From Pseudorasbora parva (taxonomy: Eukaryota; Chordata; Actinopteri; Cypriniformes; Gobionidae), in assembly GCF_024679245.1 (NCBI RefSeq), contig NC_090175.1, forward strand, positions 52,940,713 to 53,004,712: a stretch of 64,000 nucleotides of DNA. Reading direction: 5' to 3'. The position numbers were made by a program, and so were the translations under genes. Numbering within the stretch: position 1 is the first letter of the stretch; every line of letters begins with the position of its first letter. The notes under the pieces are model-generated. The model ran no database searches, had not been told where the DNA came from, and saw nothing but the letters and a program-made list of their open reading frames with translations. Positions 53,280 through 64,000 of this stretch are shown here, piece after piece.

Positions 53280-54165
53280 CAGGTGAAGAGAATTAGACTA
53301 AGTGTCTCATTATCACTTCATTACAGGGTGGGATATTTTAGGCAGCAAATGAAGATTTTGTCCTCAGAGTTGATGTGTTAGAAGCAGGAAAAATGGGCAA
53401 GCGTAAGAATTTGAGTGAGTTTGACAAGGGACAAAATCTGATGGCTAAAGGATTGGGTCAGAGCATCTCCAAAACTGCAGCTCTTGTGTGGTGTTCCAGG
53501 TCTGCAGTGGTCAGTATCAAAAATGCTCCAAGAAAGCAACAGTGGTGAACCAGCAAGAAAAGAGAGTGACCTGGATGATCTGTGTCCTTTATAATCCTGT
53601 AAGATCTCTTGAGGCAGTAAAAAATGTTTAGGTCCTCTAAGGTTGGGAGAGGACAAGGTTATCAAATTGCCTTAAATTGCTCAAATTGCACAGGAAATTA
53701 ATGCTGGTTCTGATAGAAGTGTCAGAATACACAGTGCCTCACCGTTTGTTGTGTATGGGGCTTCATAGCCACAGACCAGTCAGGGTGCCCATGACCCCTG
53801 TTCAACTTCGAAAGTGCCAGCAGTGGGCACGTGAGCATCAGAACTGGACCACGGAGCAATAAAAGAATGTGGCCTGGTCTGATGAATCATGTATTATTTT
53901 AAATCATGTGGATGGCCGGGTGCGTGTGCATCACTTACATAGGGAACACATGGCTCCAAGATGCACTGTGGGAAGAAAGCAAGCCGACGGAGGCAGTGAA
54001 GATGTTGCTTTGACACACGTACCACCTACTTAGGCATTGTTGCAGACCATGTACACCCTTTTAATGGATCTCATTCCAATTAAGGATCTTTGAGATGTAC
54101 AGAACAAACAAGTCCGATCCATGTAGGTCCCACCTCCCAACCTACAGGATCTGCTGACTTGGTTC
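53280..54165 (+). pseudogene. Tc1-like transposase relic
   Basis: From ATG 53393 it reads [14 protein letters not shown], then G-Q-S-I-S-K-T-A, the N-terminal helix-turn-helix typical of Tc1. After stops and frameshifts it continues with S-E-Y-T-V-P-H-R-L-L and H-Q-N-W-T-T-E-Q, then W-S-D-E-S with the first catalytic Asp at 53881-53883. After H-V-H-P-F near 54050 the sequence jumps to D-V-Q-N-K-Q-V-R-S-M near 54100-54130, so the second Asp and the Glu motif are deleted. Upstream 'GGGTGGGATATTTTAGGCAG' is the usual 5' untranslated region. Same family as 24363-24622. Confidence 0.88.
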
Positions 54166-55744
54166 TGTATATATTCAACAAAATATTCTGTATTTTCCAT
54201 TCCGGGTTGGGACAAAAAAAAAAAAAAGAACTCATGTTCTGTCCTTATTCACCCACTCACTCGCTTTCGAAACTATGGAAAAATCAGGTTAACCTTCCCT
54301 GGCTTGTCTCTCCCACACATGCAGCAAGATTTCCAGGGTGCACATCAAGAGCTCTTGGCATTTGTTCAGATTTTACAAGTTGAGGGACTTACAGCTTTCC
54401 TATGGAGCCTTTCAAACTTTCAGCTCAACAAAAGCCATTATAAGACGTTCTAAGAACCCAATCCTTTGTAAAATGGGGCTTTCTTGGGGAAATGATCAGA
54501 ATTTTGAGAGCAAACCTCTTGAAAACTTACATCTATGTTGTATTTTCAGCTAGACCAATGGCCCTATAAGAAGAGATGGGTTCGGGTGGAGTACTCTGCC
54601 CTGATGCCAGACATATCCATTAAAGGATTATCATGGATAATCATTGCTCTGTTTAAATCTATCCCACTCAGGCCCATAGGGCCCAGGGTTCAACAGAGAG
54701 TGATGGGGAATGATTTCCATAAAAACATGACTATGTCCCTCCAGTGCTGTTACTGTCATGGTTAATCATATCCACAGCTCTGCCAAGTGCCCATGGCACT
54801 GTGCCTTTTACCTGCAGGCCTGGAACATATTCGCCACCCACCCTGCCAACCTTGACACTGAATTGTGATTGTATCATCATGTTACGTCCAATTGTATTTT
54901 ACCTTCAGAGAGGTTGTATTCTGCACTTGTGCATGTCCAGTTGTAGCCTGACGTGGTCATACTCAATTCTAGTCTGAATATGAGTCTGAAACAGCTCCAT
55001 TGGGCTGTGATTATGGGGCATGTTTCAACTAAACAAGGAAAGACATTAATTTGATAGACCTACAACCTATCAGAGCAACGAATCGACGCCTTACATTAGT
55101 TGTCAAATGTCAACAGAACTCAACTGCACTGTGTTGCCAAGTCCGCAGTTTTTTTCCGCGGGTTGTTTTCCATGTCCGCTTGTTGAAGCGACTATTATGA
55201 TATATAGACCCATGAATGCGATTTTTAGCAGGCAACCTTGCCAAAATACCTCACATTTTTGTTTAGGGCTAGTAGTTGGTGAATTTTGTTGCAAAAACAT
55301 GGCAACCCTGTCTGCACGCGCGCTGGAATAAACGATCTTTAACGGTGTTGTAAAAAAAGATACACAGTCACTTACCAACATGATCATCATTTCAGAGATA
55401 AATAGTGAAGGTGAATGCATATGCAAGCTCTCCGTTTAGGATTTCAACAAATACAGCCCATGATGACGTGCATGATTATGCTACTGTTTATCATCTGTCC
55501 ATCATCTGTCCATCTAAAGCCCGCCCTGATGATTTTATTGGTCCGAACAGTTTCTGTTCAAGCATAATTACTTTTATAATTACATAAGAGGCCAGACCGA
55601 ACCGCCCGAGCTCAAATGCTGTGGGCGGGGCTGAGTTCGGCTGGCATCCAGGGTAGCCCCACCCCCACCCCCACCCCCACCATCACCACCACCACCACCA
55701 CCCCCCATGCCAACCCGAATAAAAAAAATACTAAATATTTTGTT
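54166..55744. other. No gene recognised; C-rich repeat near the end
   Basis: A run at 54210-54228 is A-rich. The part 54230-55000 has balanced composition and could be single-copy, but I see no domain. At 55657-55706 (CCCCCA)n passes into (CAC)n. Confidence 0.4.
55657..55706 (-). repeat. (CCCCCA)n then (CAC)n; G-quadruplex-prone on the minus strand
   Basis: Four C4-5 runs separated by single A are followed by CAC repeats. The complement fits the G3+N1-7 four-run rule for quadruplex formation. Confidence 0.85.
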
Positions 55745-55932
55745 GAAATATTTAAGCTAAAATGAAGCCCGTATTTTCAGGACCAATACAAATGTTTTTA
55801 CACTCAAAAATTTCAATTTACAACATTATATAATAAATGATCTGAGGGGTATTTTGAGCTGAAACTTCATAGACACATTCTGGGGACACCTGAGACATCT
55901 TGTAAAAATGGTCATAATAGTTCCCCTTTAAT
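55745..55932 (-). mobile_element. TTAA-AGGGG element end (AGGGGAACTATTATG type)
   Basis: Inverted, the sequence starts TTAA-AGGGGAACTATTATGA and continues 'GTGTCCCCAGAATGTGTCTA' and 'TGAAGTTTCAGCTCAAAATA'. This is the end of a very common fish non-autonomous element that I recall from memory. The other end was not located with confidence. Confidence 0.65.
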
Positions 55933-58136
55933 AAACACTGCACACTATATTATATTACATATTTTCATAGATTGTATCTTAAATGCTATTGTATTTTGAT
56001 GTCCCTTTTGATATTGTGTAAAAATGATGTCTGCATATAATTGTCAGTCACTTATTAAACAGAAGGGAAAAATGTCAGTATCAGTCATAAAAAGCAATAT
56101 CAGCCAATTTCAATTTCCCCTGACACATCTCCTTGAAGATCAAAAATATTTCCGTTTCTACAGGGTTCCTCATTTATCTTCAAGGGGGGGATCCCATGTG
56201 AACTCCATGATGATCTCCCAAACAAAATGAGCAAAATAGATGAATAACACTTGGCTGATTCGGTTTGACACCATCATCCATTAGTCAGCTTTAATGCACG
56301 CAGGAATTGAAGATTCATCGACGAGAAGTAAAGTGACACACGAGAGCAAGAGGAACGCTGCGAAGGAGTGAAGGTTGCAGAGGCCAGGACCTTTAAGAGT
56401 GTGGGATGATCCGATGAGGTGGCCTGCTCTTCTCAGGTTGACATGACACAGCTCCGCTAATTGGTCCAGCAGGGAGAACAAAGCGGAGAGCGAGAATGCG
56501 AGAGATACTACTGAAACCAACGCCGCTGTCACAACTACATAATGATATATCCGCATCCATAGAACCGAGATGCATTCACATGCCAAATACGACAAACGCG
56601 CAAAGAAGTTTCTAGCTTTGTAAAGAGCAAGACACAAAAGCATCCATAATGTATCAGGCCGAGTGACAATGAAGGAAAATTATAACGCGCAAACCATGCT
56701 ATTATGAAAGCCTTTGTTATGTTCTAAAAAGGAGATTTTGCAGGAGAAAGAAATGGATTAAAGGACAAAAGAGAGAAAGCAAGCCAACCATGACTTTTCC
56801 AAGAGAGGATCCCATCCCCATGTAGAAGAAGCTGAAGACGAGGACATGTGACATATCAGCTTTTTGGTGACACTCTGTGGTGGTTCATGCTCCGATGGTC
56901 AGCCCTCATTCAGAAACGGGGCCCGTGCGGCGTGACCCTTCCGCTCGAGCCCTTGAGCTTCCACTGTCTCAGTTTTCTCGATGGAGGCAGAGCAGATATC
57001 GGAGACAAATGTCGAATTATTCTTCTCCGGTTTGATATTAAGCGAATGCAGCAGGAGCAGAAGCGCTTCGGGGCTGAAGACGAGAAGCGTGCACGCGCAC
57101 ACATGGAGGTACAGTGCGTGCAAAATATGACAGACAGAAGGCAGACTGGCCAGCAGTGAGTGGGTTGTCAGGCTCAAATGCGTGATGCTGCGCGGCCGGC
57201 ACCATAAATTAAACCCGTGGGAGAACCCGAGCGAGGAGAGGAGTCCACCGTAGTCATGCCGAGTGCAGATGGAGGAGATGGAAAGCCTCCATATTGCATG
57301 CTAAATTCAGCTCCATCTCTTTTCACATACCCATCATCTCCTATATGTGTTTTTTTGTTTTTAAAGAAGTCTATTATACACCCAAAAGCTCATTTATTTG
57401 ATCAGAAATACATCAATATTGTACAAATTCTTATATATTATTACCATTTAAAATAACGTCTATCTAATTGACTTTATTTTACAATTTAATGTATTCCTCT
57501 GATCAAAGCTGAAAAGCATCATTCCGCCAGTCACATGATCCCTCGGGAGATTCCCTGCTCGGGAAACATTTATTATTATTATTATCATCAATGTTTATAT
57601 ATATTTTTTTTTTTTTTTTTGATACACTAAAACTTTTTTTAAGAAATTAATATTTATATTCAAAAAGTATGCATTCAATTTATAAAAAATGACAAGATAT
57701 TTACATTGTTATAAAATATTTGTATTTCAATTAAATGTTGTTCTTGTGGGCTTTCTATCATCAAATTATGCTGAAAAACTCAGAAATAGTCTGCAGCTGG
57801 TTGCCTTAAACTTTTAAGTTCTGTACTTTTTTTATTTTGTTTTTACAGTGTGTAATGATTATTAATAATTATTAAGCAGCATATCATCATATGATTTCAT
57901 AAGGATCATGTGACACTGGAGTAATGATGCTAACAATTCAGCTTTGGATCAAAGAAATACATTACATTTAAAATGATATGGATATTGGTATTTTACAATA
58001 TTACCATATTACTGTATTTTGCAGTAGGCTATTTGATGATTAATGTAGCTTTTGTGAGACTAAGATTATTATTATTTTTATTTTTTTTGAAAAACGTTGA
58101 AACACTCATACAAATGTTTCTACAGTACAGTGTATC

Positions 58137-58215
<79 letters not shown>

Positions 58216-58287
58216 TATTAATAATTTTGTATTTTTGTATTTTTATTTATTTATTTATTTATTCAGCAGCCCAAGCTGAGCATCAAA
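55933..58287. other. CpG-richer apparently unique tract, then dispersed repeats
   Basis: 56281-57260 is noticeably richer in G+C and CpG than its surroundings and has no repeat that I recognise. It has a 120-codon minus-strand frame (56643-56281) and a 103-codon plus frame (56848-57159), neither with a recognised domain. 57370-57665 and 57855-57975 are copies of the widespread fish repeat, 57795-57851 a CACTGTAAA MITE fragment. The ATT array at 58136-58215 closes the stretch. Confidence 0.45.
58136..58215. repeat. (ATT)n microsatellite, about 27 units
   Basis: Pure ATT array; a short (TTTA)n run follows at 58242-58262. Confidence 0.97.
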
Positions 58288-58491
58288 TTCTCACTATTAA
58301 AGACTTTTTCATCAATAAACTCCTAATTACTGTTTATTAATATTTATTAGGGTAGTTGTTAAATTTAGGTATTGGGTAGGATTATGGGATGTAGAATTTG
58401 ACCATGCAGAATCAGGCATTAATTTGCACTTTATAAGTCCTAATAAACAGTGAATAGTGAGAACTGAACCCTAACATAAAGTCTTACTGAG
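58288..58491. mobile_element. MITE with GGTAACACTTTA-type ends, copy 3 (truncated)
   Basis: Interior 'TAGGTATTGGGTAGGATTAT' and 'GGGATGTAGAATTTGACCAT' match 28240 and 39343. The left outer end is missing and the right end is decayed to AAAGTCTTACT. Confidence 0.7.
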
Positions 58492-60583
58492 ACTCCTTTC
58501 TTTTTTTGACCGTATTCCCTATATTCCCCTTTGACCGGTAATGAATTCCCCTATTCAGGTCTTTCCTTTCTTACTGTATCGTCTGCTGACATTCCCCTAG
58601 ACCGAAATCTAATTGTGCAGGCTTCTATCACTTTCAAACTGAATTTCATTTAGGTACAGCGTCGGCTCGGAGCCCCCATGGATGGATCGCTTCTTGACAG
58701 AGTGGCATGGGACTTTCGGTCAAAAGCCCACAGCATCTGCGGGCCGGTCCTCTGTGTTGTAGCTTGCTGTAGTCATCAATCAGTATCACATCAAAGTATC
58801 TTCATGATGGATCTTGGATTACCTCTACAGGCTGAGAACGACAGTCAGCAGAAGTCGGGCGCTCCATCTTTGTCAGCACACCGTAGGGGATCTAAGGCGT
58901 CCCTCGTGCTGGCTTCTGGGTCTTCAGATTGTCTTTGGTTCCTGCATTTTTGAACAGCAAAAGTGTTGGACTATTCTTTTTGTGAATATGTTTAATATTC
59001 TCAAACTAATGAAGAAGAACTGGCCCCAAAACGCATGGGAACGCAATCAGAAAGCTTCTACCTGAACTTTCAGCACTGCGACATAACAGCGCTCTCAGCC
59101 TGCAGATGCAGAACATCTGAATGAGAAACACCCCCCCCCCCAAAAAAATAAATAAATAAATAAAATAAAATAAATAAATAAAAAAAAAAAAAAAAAAAAA
59201 AAATGATTTCACGGTCAGAGGCTGTAGCTGAAATTAGACTTTGTGTGGCTGAAAGTGCAACTAGGCACATCATCACAGATGTACACCGTACCAGCTGTGG
59301 CCTTATTTCAGGTACACCAACAGTAGTAAGTTAGAAGAACTAGATATTTTTGTATTTTTATCAGTGGATTTTATCAAGCAAATGACAGTGTGCTTGTACA
59401 GCAGTGATCAAAAGTGATGTTCGATGACCCTAGAAGTTCAATAAAACCATTAAAACATGAGAACTTTTTGGGGCAAGTTTGGAAAAAAAATTATAGAAAA
59501 TACAAAAGGCTAACAGGAACAAAAGCATACTTTACCTACATCATAATCAGTTATTAATATTTTGTTAGTTCTCTATTGTTTGTACAATAGCCTGGTCCAA
59601 AATCATGTCCGCACAATTTGGCGTTTCATTGCGTTATCACGAGTAACACAATTGACTCCAATCACAAGTAAGCTATATGTTGTATAAGGTGATGATGCCA
59701 ATATTCCTAGGCCGGGCATACATTTTGGTCACAAAATTGTATTTTAATATTTTCTTCTTAAGGGACATACCTTATGTTTACTGTGCCTGCACATACGTAT
59801 ATTGATATTTATCAAGATTTGGTCTTATTTCAATGATGCATGCATTATCTAAACACACAAATATGATTAGCGTAAGATTAATAGACTATTATAGTTTATA
59901 TAAATCTAAATGATTGTATGCCTGTATTAATCAGTAAAGACCATATCATATTCAGAATGTGTATATATGATACTAGATACAGACTGTTGCAAAAAGGGAA
60001 ATTACTAAAAAAAAGTCAACAGCACATTTTTGGAGCTGGGAAGAGTCTTTTTTCCCTATTATCTTTAACAAACACTCACCTACATTTGAAAGGGTCTCAT
60101 GGCCTACATCTGCAATTTGTTCTGCTTGTCTGTGTGTCATTGTTAAACACATGAATGAAATTTAATGAGCTAATTGAATTACTGTGCAAAATTACTAAAA
60201 TATAACGTAATAAATGGCATTAGCCAGCATCTGTATTATGTCCATGAATATAAATACAAAAATGTAAAATTATAAATAAAATAAGCTACCATGCAAACAA
60301 CGTTTGGGGTCAGTAAAATTGTCCACTAGACTTGGCCCAAACTGTAGCGCATAGAGATAGCAACACTAAGGTCATGGGTTTGATTTTTATTGAATTATAG
60401 CATCTGCTAAATGTATCAATGTTATGTAATGTACATTTAAGATGTCTAAAAGGATGCATATAAAGAGCGGATTTTAAATAAGTCAGGGATTTACAGTGTA
60501 TATGCATTAACGCGTTAATTCACTAAAAAAATGAAATTTATATCATTATTGACTCACCCTGATGTCGTTCCACACCTGTAAGC
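58492..60583. other. No confident gene; GC-richer patch and low-complexity tract
   Basis: 58650-58955 is a GC-richer patch with an open 91-codon plus frame from 58678 and a pyrimidine-AG before 58655 (TTTCATTTAG), so an exon is conceivable but no domain is recognised. 59131-59203 is C10 followed by AAAT and A runs. 60505-60582 is a fragment of the AGGGATAGTTCACC MITE ('GACTCACCCTGATGTCGTTC'). Confidence 0.35.
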
Positions 60584-60650
60584 AGGGGCGTCGCTAGCAA
60601 TTTTGGGCCCTATGAAAAAATATGAGCTTGGGCCCCCTACTGTACCAAAC
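60584..60650. mobile_element. End of a CAGGGGCGTCGCTAGC-type repeat
   Basis: It starts CAGGGGCGTCGCTAGCAATT and continues with two GGGCCC-type motifs ('TTTTGGGCCCTATG', 'TTGGGCCCCCTAC'). Similar motifs near 62751-62775 ('GGGGGCCCC', 'GTGGGCCCTTAG') could be its far side, with later elements between. No second terminus found. Confidence 0.45.
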
Positions 60651-60754
60651 ATACAGGCCAACCTATAACGTTAGCAATCCAAAATGGTTGTCAGCCATTT
60701 AATTATCTATAAACTACTCAAACAAAAGTTAGAGTATGGTATAATATTTAAAAA

Positions 60755-61175
60755 TGTATTTAAAGAAGTATCTGCTGCTCACCAAGGCTGCATTTATGTT
60801 ATTAAAATACAAAAAGCTGTAATATTGTGAAATATTATTCAAATGGAAAATAATTGTTCTCTATGTGAATATATAGTAACGTGTATTTATTCCTGTGATC
60901 AAACTTTTTTATTTATTTTTTATTATTATTATTATTGAGAAAGAACTTGAATTAATTAATTCATGATTTATTCAGCAATGTTCCATTAAATTGATGAGAT
61001 TAATGCTGTTCTTTTGAACATTCTATTCATGAAATTATCATGAGAAAATCATAAAATCATAAATATTTGCTGATCATTAAATCATCATGTTAGAATGATT
61101 TCTGAAGGATTGTGTGACTCTTGAGACTGGAGTAATGAGGATAAATTCTCCTTTGATCACAGGAATGAAATATAT
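60755..61175. repeat. Widespread fish dispersed repeat, largest copy here
   Basis: It contains 'CTGCTCACCAAGGCTGCATT', 'GTAATATTGTGAAATATTAT', 'TGATTTCTGAAGGATTGTGT' and 'CTTTGATCACAGGAATGAAA'. I cannot say whether it is a LINE tail, a SINE or an old DNA element. Confidence 0.6.
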
Positions 61176-61227
61176 TGTATATGTTATATAACATATACAA
61201 TATATATCATATATTATTATGTATATA

Positions 61228-62240
61228 CAGGTCCTTCTCAAAAAATTAGCATATTGTAATAATTACTTTCCATAATGTAATGATAAAAATTAAACTTTCA
61301 TATATGTTAGATTCTTTGCACACCAACTGAACAAATTTCAACCCAACAGGTCTTTTATTGTTTTAATACTGATGATTTTGGCATACAGTTCATGAAAACC
61401 CAAAATTCCTGTCTCAAAAACTTAGCATATCATGAAAAGGTTCTCTTAACGAGCTATTAACCTAATCATCTGAATCAACTAATTAACTCTAAACACCTGC
61501 AAAAGATTCCTGAGGCTTTTAAAAACTCCCAGCCTGGTTCATTTCTCAAAACCGCAATCATGGGTAAGACTGCCGACCTGACTGCTGTCCAGAAGGCCAT
61601 CATTGACACCCTCAAGCGAGAGGGGAAGACACAGAAAGAAATTTCTGAACGAATATGCTGTTCCCAGAGTGCTGTATCAAGGCACCTCAGTGGGAAGTCT
61701 GTGGGAAGGAAAAAGTGTGGCAAAAAACGCTGCACATCGAGAAGAGGTGACCAGACCCTGAAGAAGATTGTGGAGAAGGACCGATTCCAGACCTTGGGGG
61801 ACCTGCGGAAGCAGTGGACTGAGTCTGGAGTAGAAACATCCAGAGCCACCGTGCACAGGCGTGTGCAGGAAATGGGCTACAGGTGCCGCATTCCCCAGGT
61901 CAAGCCACTTTGGGCTACAGAGAAGCAGCACTGGACTGTTGCTCAGTGGTCCAAAGTACTTTTTTCAGGTGAAAGCTAATTTTGCATGTCATTCAAAAAT
62001 CAAGGTGCCAGAGTCTGGAGGAAGACTGGGGAGAAGGAAATGCCAAAATGCCTGAAGTCCAGTGTCAAGTACCCACAGTCAGTGATGGTCTGGGGTGCCA
62101 TGTCAGCTGCTGGTGTTGGTCCACTGTGTTTTATCAAGGGCAGGGTCAATGCAGCTAGCTATCAGGGCTTCCATCACTGCTTCCACTTCATGCTTCCATC
62201 TGCTGAAAAGCTTTATGGAGATGAAGATTTTTTTTTTTAG
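61228..62240 (+). mobile_element. Tc1-like element, 3' truncated
   Basis: The 5' TIR CAGGTCCTTCTCAAAAAATT follows TA. The element then runs through a near-complete first two thirds of its transposase and stops at the G-D-E-D-F-F-F region (T10 at 62229-62238). The remainder and the 3' TIR are missing. Confidence 0.88.
61560..62240 (+). pseudogene. Tc1-like transposase, least decayed copy, catalytic Asp lost
   Basis: One frame runs from ATG 61560 to TAG 62238-62240 with a single TAA at 61977-61979. It starts M-G-K-T-A-D-L-T-A-V-Q-K, contains two helix-turn-helix segments (K-E-I-S-E-R-I-C-C-S-Q-S-A-V-S-R and E-T-S-R-A-T-V-H-R-R) and a basic G-R-K-K-C-G-K-K-R stretch between them. The first catalytic motif, normally F-S-D-E-S, reads F-S-G-E-S just before the stop. 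After it come R-V-W-R-K-T-G-E, V-M-V-W-G-A-M-S and L-C-F-I-K-G-R-V-N. The second Asp and Glu regions are absent. A DNA-binding N-terminal product of 139 residues remains open. Confidence 0.9.
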
Positions 62241-62449
62241 CACGACCTGGCACTAGGTAAAAATTACACATGAACGCCCTAACATTTCAACATTTAAATG
62301 CAATGAGCTCTTTATCACGACTTCAGAAGTGGGAATTATCACGATAGCACGTGATTGGGACATTATAGTTCTTTGTTGAACGCGAAGACATCTCTAATTT
62401 GACAGTTTTCCATCTGATCTCACTCAGTAATTGTAGGCTATACACACTC
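62241..62449. other. Short unassigned segment
   Basis: Sequence between the truncated Tc1 and the next MITE; nothing recognised. Confidence 0.5.
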
Positions 62450-62634
62450 TCAGAAAAAACGGTACAGTGCTGTCACTAGGGCAGTACCCTAAGGTACATA
62501 AGTGAAAAGATACATCTTTGTACCTACTCACCCCTAAATGGTACATAGTAGTACCATAAAGGTACATATTAGTAACTTTTCGATTTTGGACCTTAGGGTA
62601 CCACCCCAGTGACAGCACTGTACCTTTTTTTCTG
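62450..62634. mobile_element. Palindromic MITE with TCAGAAAAAAGGTACAGTG ends
   Basis: The left end TCAGAAAAAACGGTACAGTG and the right end CACTGTACCTTTTTTTCTGA are inverted repeats extended through 'CTGTCACT' and GGTACC-like steps. The body is full of GGTAC/GTACC motifs. 185 bp, non-coding. Confidence 0.85.
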
Positions 62635-63290
62635 ATCATTACATAGAACAGCAGAACAGGATGGAACCATAGTGAATGGGGGTGGATTAGCAAATACAAA
62701 GAAATGATATTACATTACTACTCGTACTACTAATATAACCGATCTCTGGGGGCCCCAAAAGTGTGTGGGCCCTTAGAATTGTCATGAAATTTAGTTTCAA
62801 ATAGCCTTTCTTTATGTTATTTATTAATACACACACTTATGGTATTCATGTATTTAATTACGATTAAGTATTGTATTTAATAGGAACTTATTTTTATCAT
62901 TGAGCAAACTTACTACGATACAATTATTTCCCATTTGCTTTCCCCCGTCTGTTCTGGCATCCTGGCGCACATCAGCTGTCCATCATGTTGAAATAGTAAG
63001 GTTTAAACAGTCTGGTTTGAAATTATTTCATAGATACCAATGCTAGAGCCGCTCTAAAGCTCCCCTGATTGCCTGCCACAATGGCTGCATGACGTCAACT
63101 TCTGAAGCTCTCTACCCAAAAATTCTTTATACAGTGACTACCAGTAAAATGTACAAATTTGGGACCTAAATGATTCCGACACTTTGACCTGACCATGTTT
63201 TGCTAAGTGATTTTTCGTTTAATTGCTAGTGTGTCCTTTTACACCACAGACTGAAGCAATGAAGCAATGCTTGGTCATCTAATTGTGTAC
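62635..63290. other. No gene recognised
   Basis: Includes the GGGCCC-type motifs at 62751-62775 mentioned above; otherwise nothing assignable. Confidence 0.4.
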
Positions 63291-63943
63291 TTAAAGGGTT
63301 ACTTCAGTGATTAGCATATGGCTTTGTATCAGTAGAAACCCTGGAGTATATTCGAATGAGTGTGCTTCCCCCCCTCATATCCCCCTGAGACATGAGATTT
63401 ATGCATTTTATTTCTGGAAAAATTCCTCCGATGACGCAAATTTTGTCAATTTAATGTCAAATATCGTCAATTTGCGTCATCAGAGGTATTTTTGGCCAGA
63501 GGCTAAAGACTACAGCCAGCAGAGGAAGCCATTAACGCATGTTTAACACCCGCGAATTTGGTCGTGTTTACCTCAGCTCTCATCAATGACTCCTGCAGCG
63601 TTTGGGCTGTGACACTCCATCAGCGGCAAAATCACATTATATTGAAAAGACACGTTCAGTTTTTAACTGTAGTGTCTGTTCTCTAACTGAACTGATGAAA
63701 ATGAACGCGGTCGTGGTGAGAAAGTGATCAGTGATTCAGTTGCGGTGGCTTTGGGAGTGGCCTCGTAGTGCAGCGAAGCATTCTGGGAATTGTTGTCTTT
63801 CATCCCCATGAGACAAAAAATACATTTTCTGTCTTTTCTCAGTCTAGAAAGCACCATATTAAAAAATTATTTCACATTTCTACTACATTAATGACCCAGT
63901 TTAAATACAGATTCATCTTCCCAGCGCTGAAGTACCCCTTTAA
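63291..63943 (+). mobile_element. TTAA MITE, AGGGGTACTTCAG family, copy 3
   Basis: TTAA (63291-63294) precedes AGGGTTACTTCAG and the right end is CTGAAGTACCCCT-TTAA (63940-63943). 653 bp. The centre has a nested inverted repeat (ATGACGCAAATTTTGTCAAT at 63433 and its complement to about 63481) that copy 1 lacks. Shares 'AAGCATTCTGGGAATTGTTG' and 'GTTTAAATACAGATTCATC' with copy 1. Confidence 0.9.
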
Positions 63944-64000
63944 ATTCAACTGCTGACCGCTGATTGGTTGATTGTAATCATTACAGAAAGTTTTCTGACA

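Noticed and set aside
56281..56643. 120-codon hydrophobic minus-strand frame as a membrane protein
   Set aside because: Hydrophobicity alone is not enough; no family match, no clear promoter or start context. The tract is reported as a possible regulatory or unique region instead.

Overview
This window looks like nuclear DNA from a teleost fish, most likely a cyprinid. The composition is AT-rich and there is no operon-like gene packing. There are many long (TA)n, (GT)n, (ATCC)n, (TTCC)n and (ATT)n microsatellites. The dispersed repeats are types I know from carp-like fish: several Tc1-like transposases, a tRNA-derived SINE, palindromic MITEs ending TTAAAGGGATAGTTCACCC, and MITEs ending CACTGTAAAAA. 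The genus is not determinable from what I can see. I found no complete host protein-coding gene, no rRNA or functional tRNA gene, and no CRISPR. The window reads as an intergenic or intronic transposon graveyard.

Layout. 1-457: 3' end of a Tc1-like element. 500-5100: TTAA-type MITEs and a HARBI1-like (PIF/Harbinger) transposase relic. 5368-6776: a cyprinid dispersed repeat followed by a compound CACTGTAAAAA MITE cluster with a near-perfect 290-bp palindrome. 9063-11280: an intron-containing IS630/Tc1-like element on the minus strand. 12929-14273: a foldback element with about 370-bp inverted repeats. 14275-15320: a minus-strand Tc1 relic interrupted by a tRNA-derived SINE. 17205-17792: an unexplained 195-codon open frame. 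18345-18889, 21219-22372 and 23407-23704: further MITEs. 24363-24622: Tc1 fragment. 29078-31773: a Harbinger-type element (TSD CAG) split by a second copy of the IS630/Tc1-like family, whose Gly/Arg-rich N-terminus has become a coding minisatellite. 36139-38555: a Tc1 element whose transposase is split by an 819-bp MITE inserted at TTAA. 39884-40435: MITE and Tc1 fragment. 41459-43370: compound tetranucleotide satellites. 46078-48160: a nest of three inverted-repeat elements. 50381-51549: second copy of the 21219 family with an expanded 42-bp CCAAT-box minisatellite. 53280-54165: Tc1 relic. 56281-57260: a CpG-rich tract that looks single-copy. 61228-62240: a nearly open but catalytically mutated Tc1 transposase. 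63291-63943: third copy of the TTAA-AGGGGTACTTCAG family.

Main points. (1) Two copies of one three-exon IS630/Tc1-like transposase family are present, both internally deleted; the exons of the first join in frame at GT-AG borders. (2) At least five unrelated-looking MITE families share the terminus TTAA-AGGG, which suggests one cross-mobilising transposase. One insertion is proved to have used TTAA because it splits a recognisable transposase codon run. (3) Nested insertions at six places allow relative dating. Every transposase seen is broken, and several have specific catalytic-residue losses (D to Y, D to G, E to Q). Family names rest on remembered consensus features and were not checked against a database.
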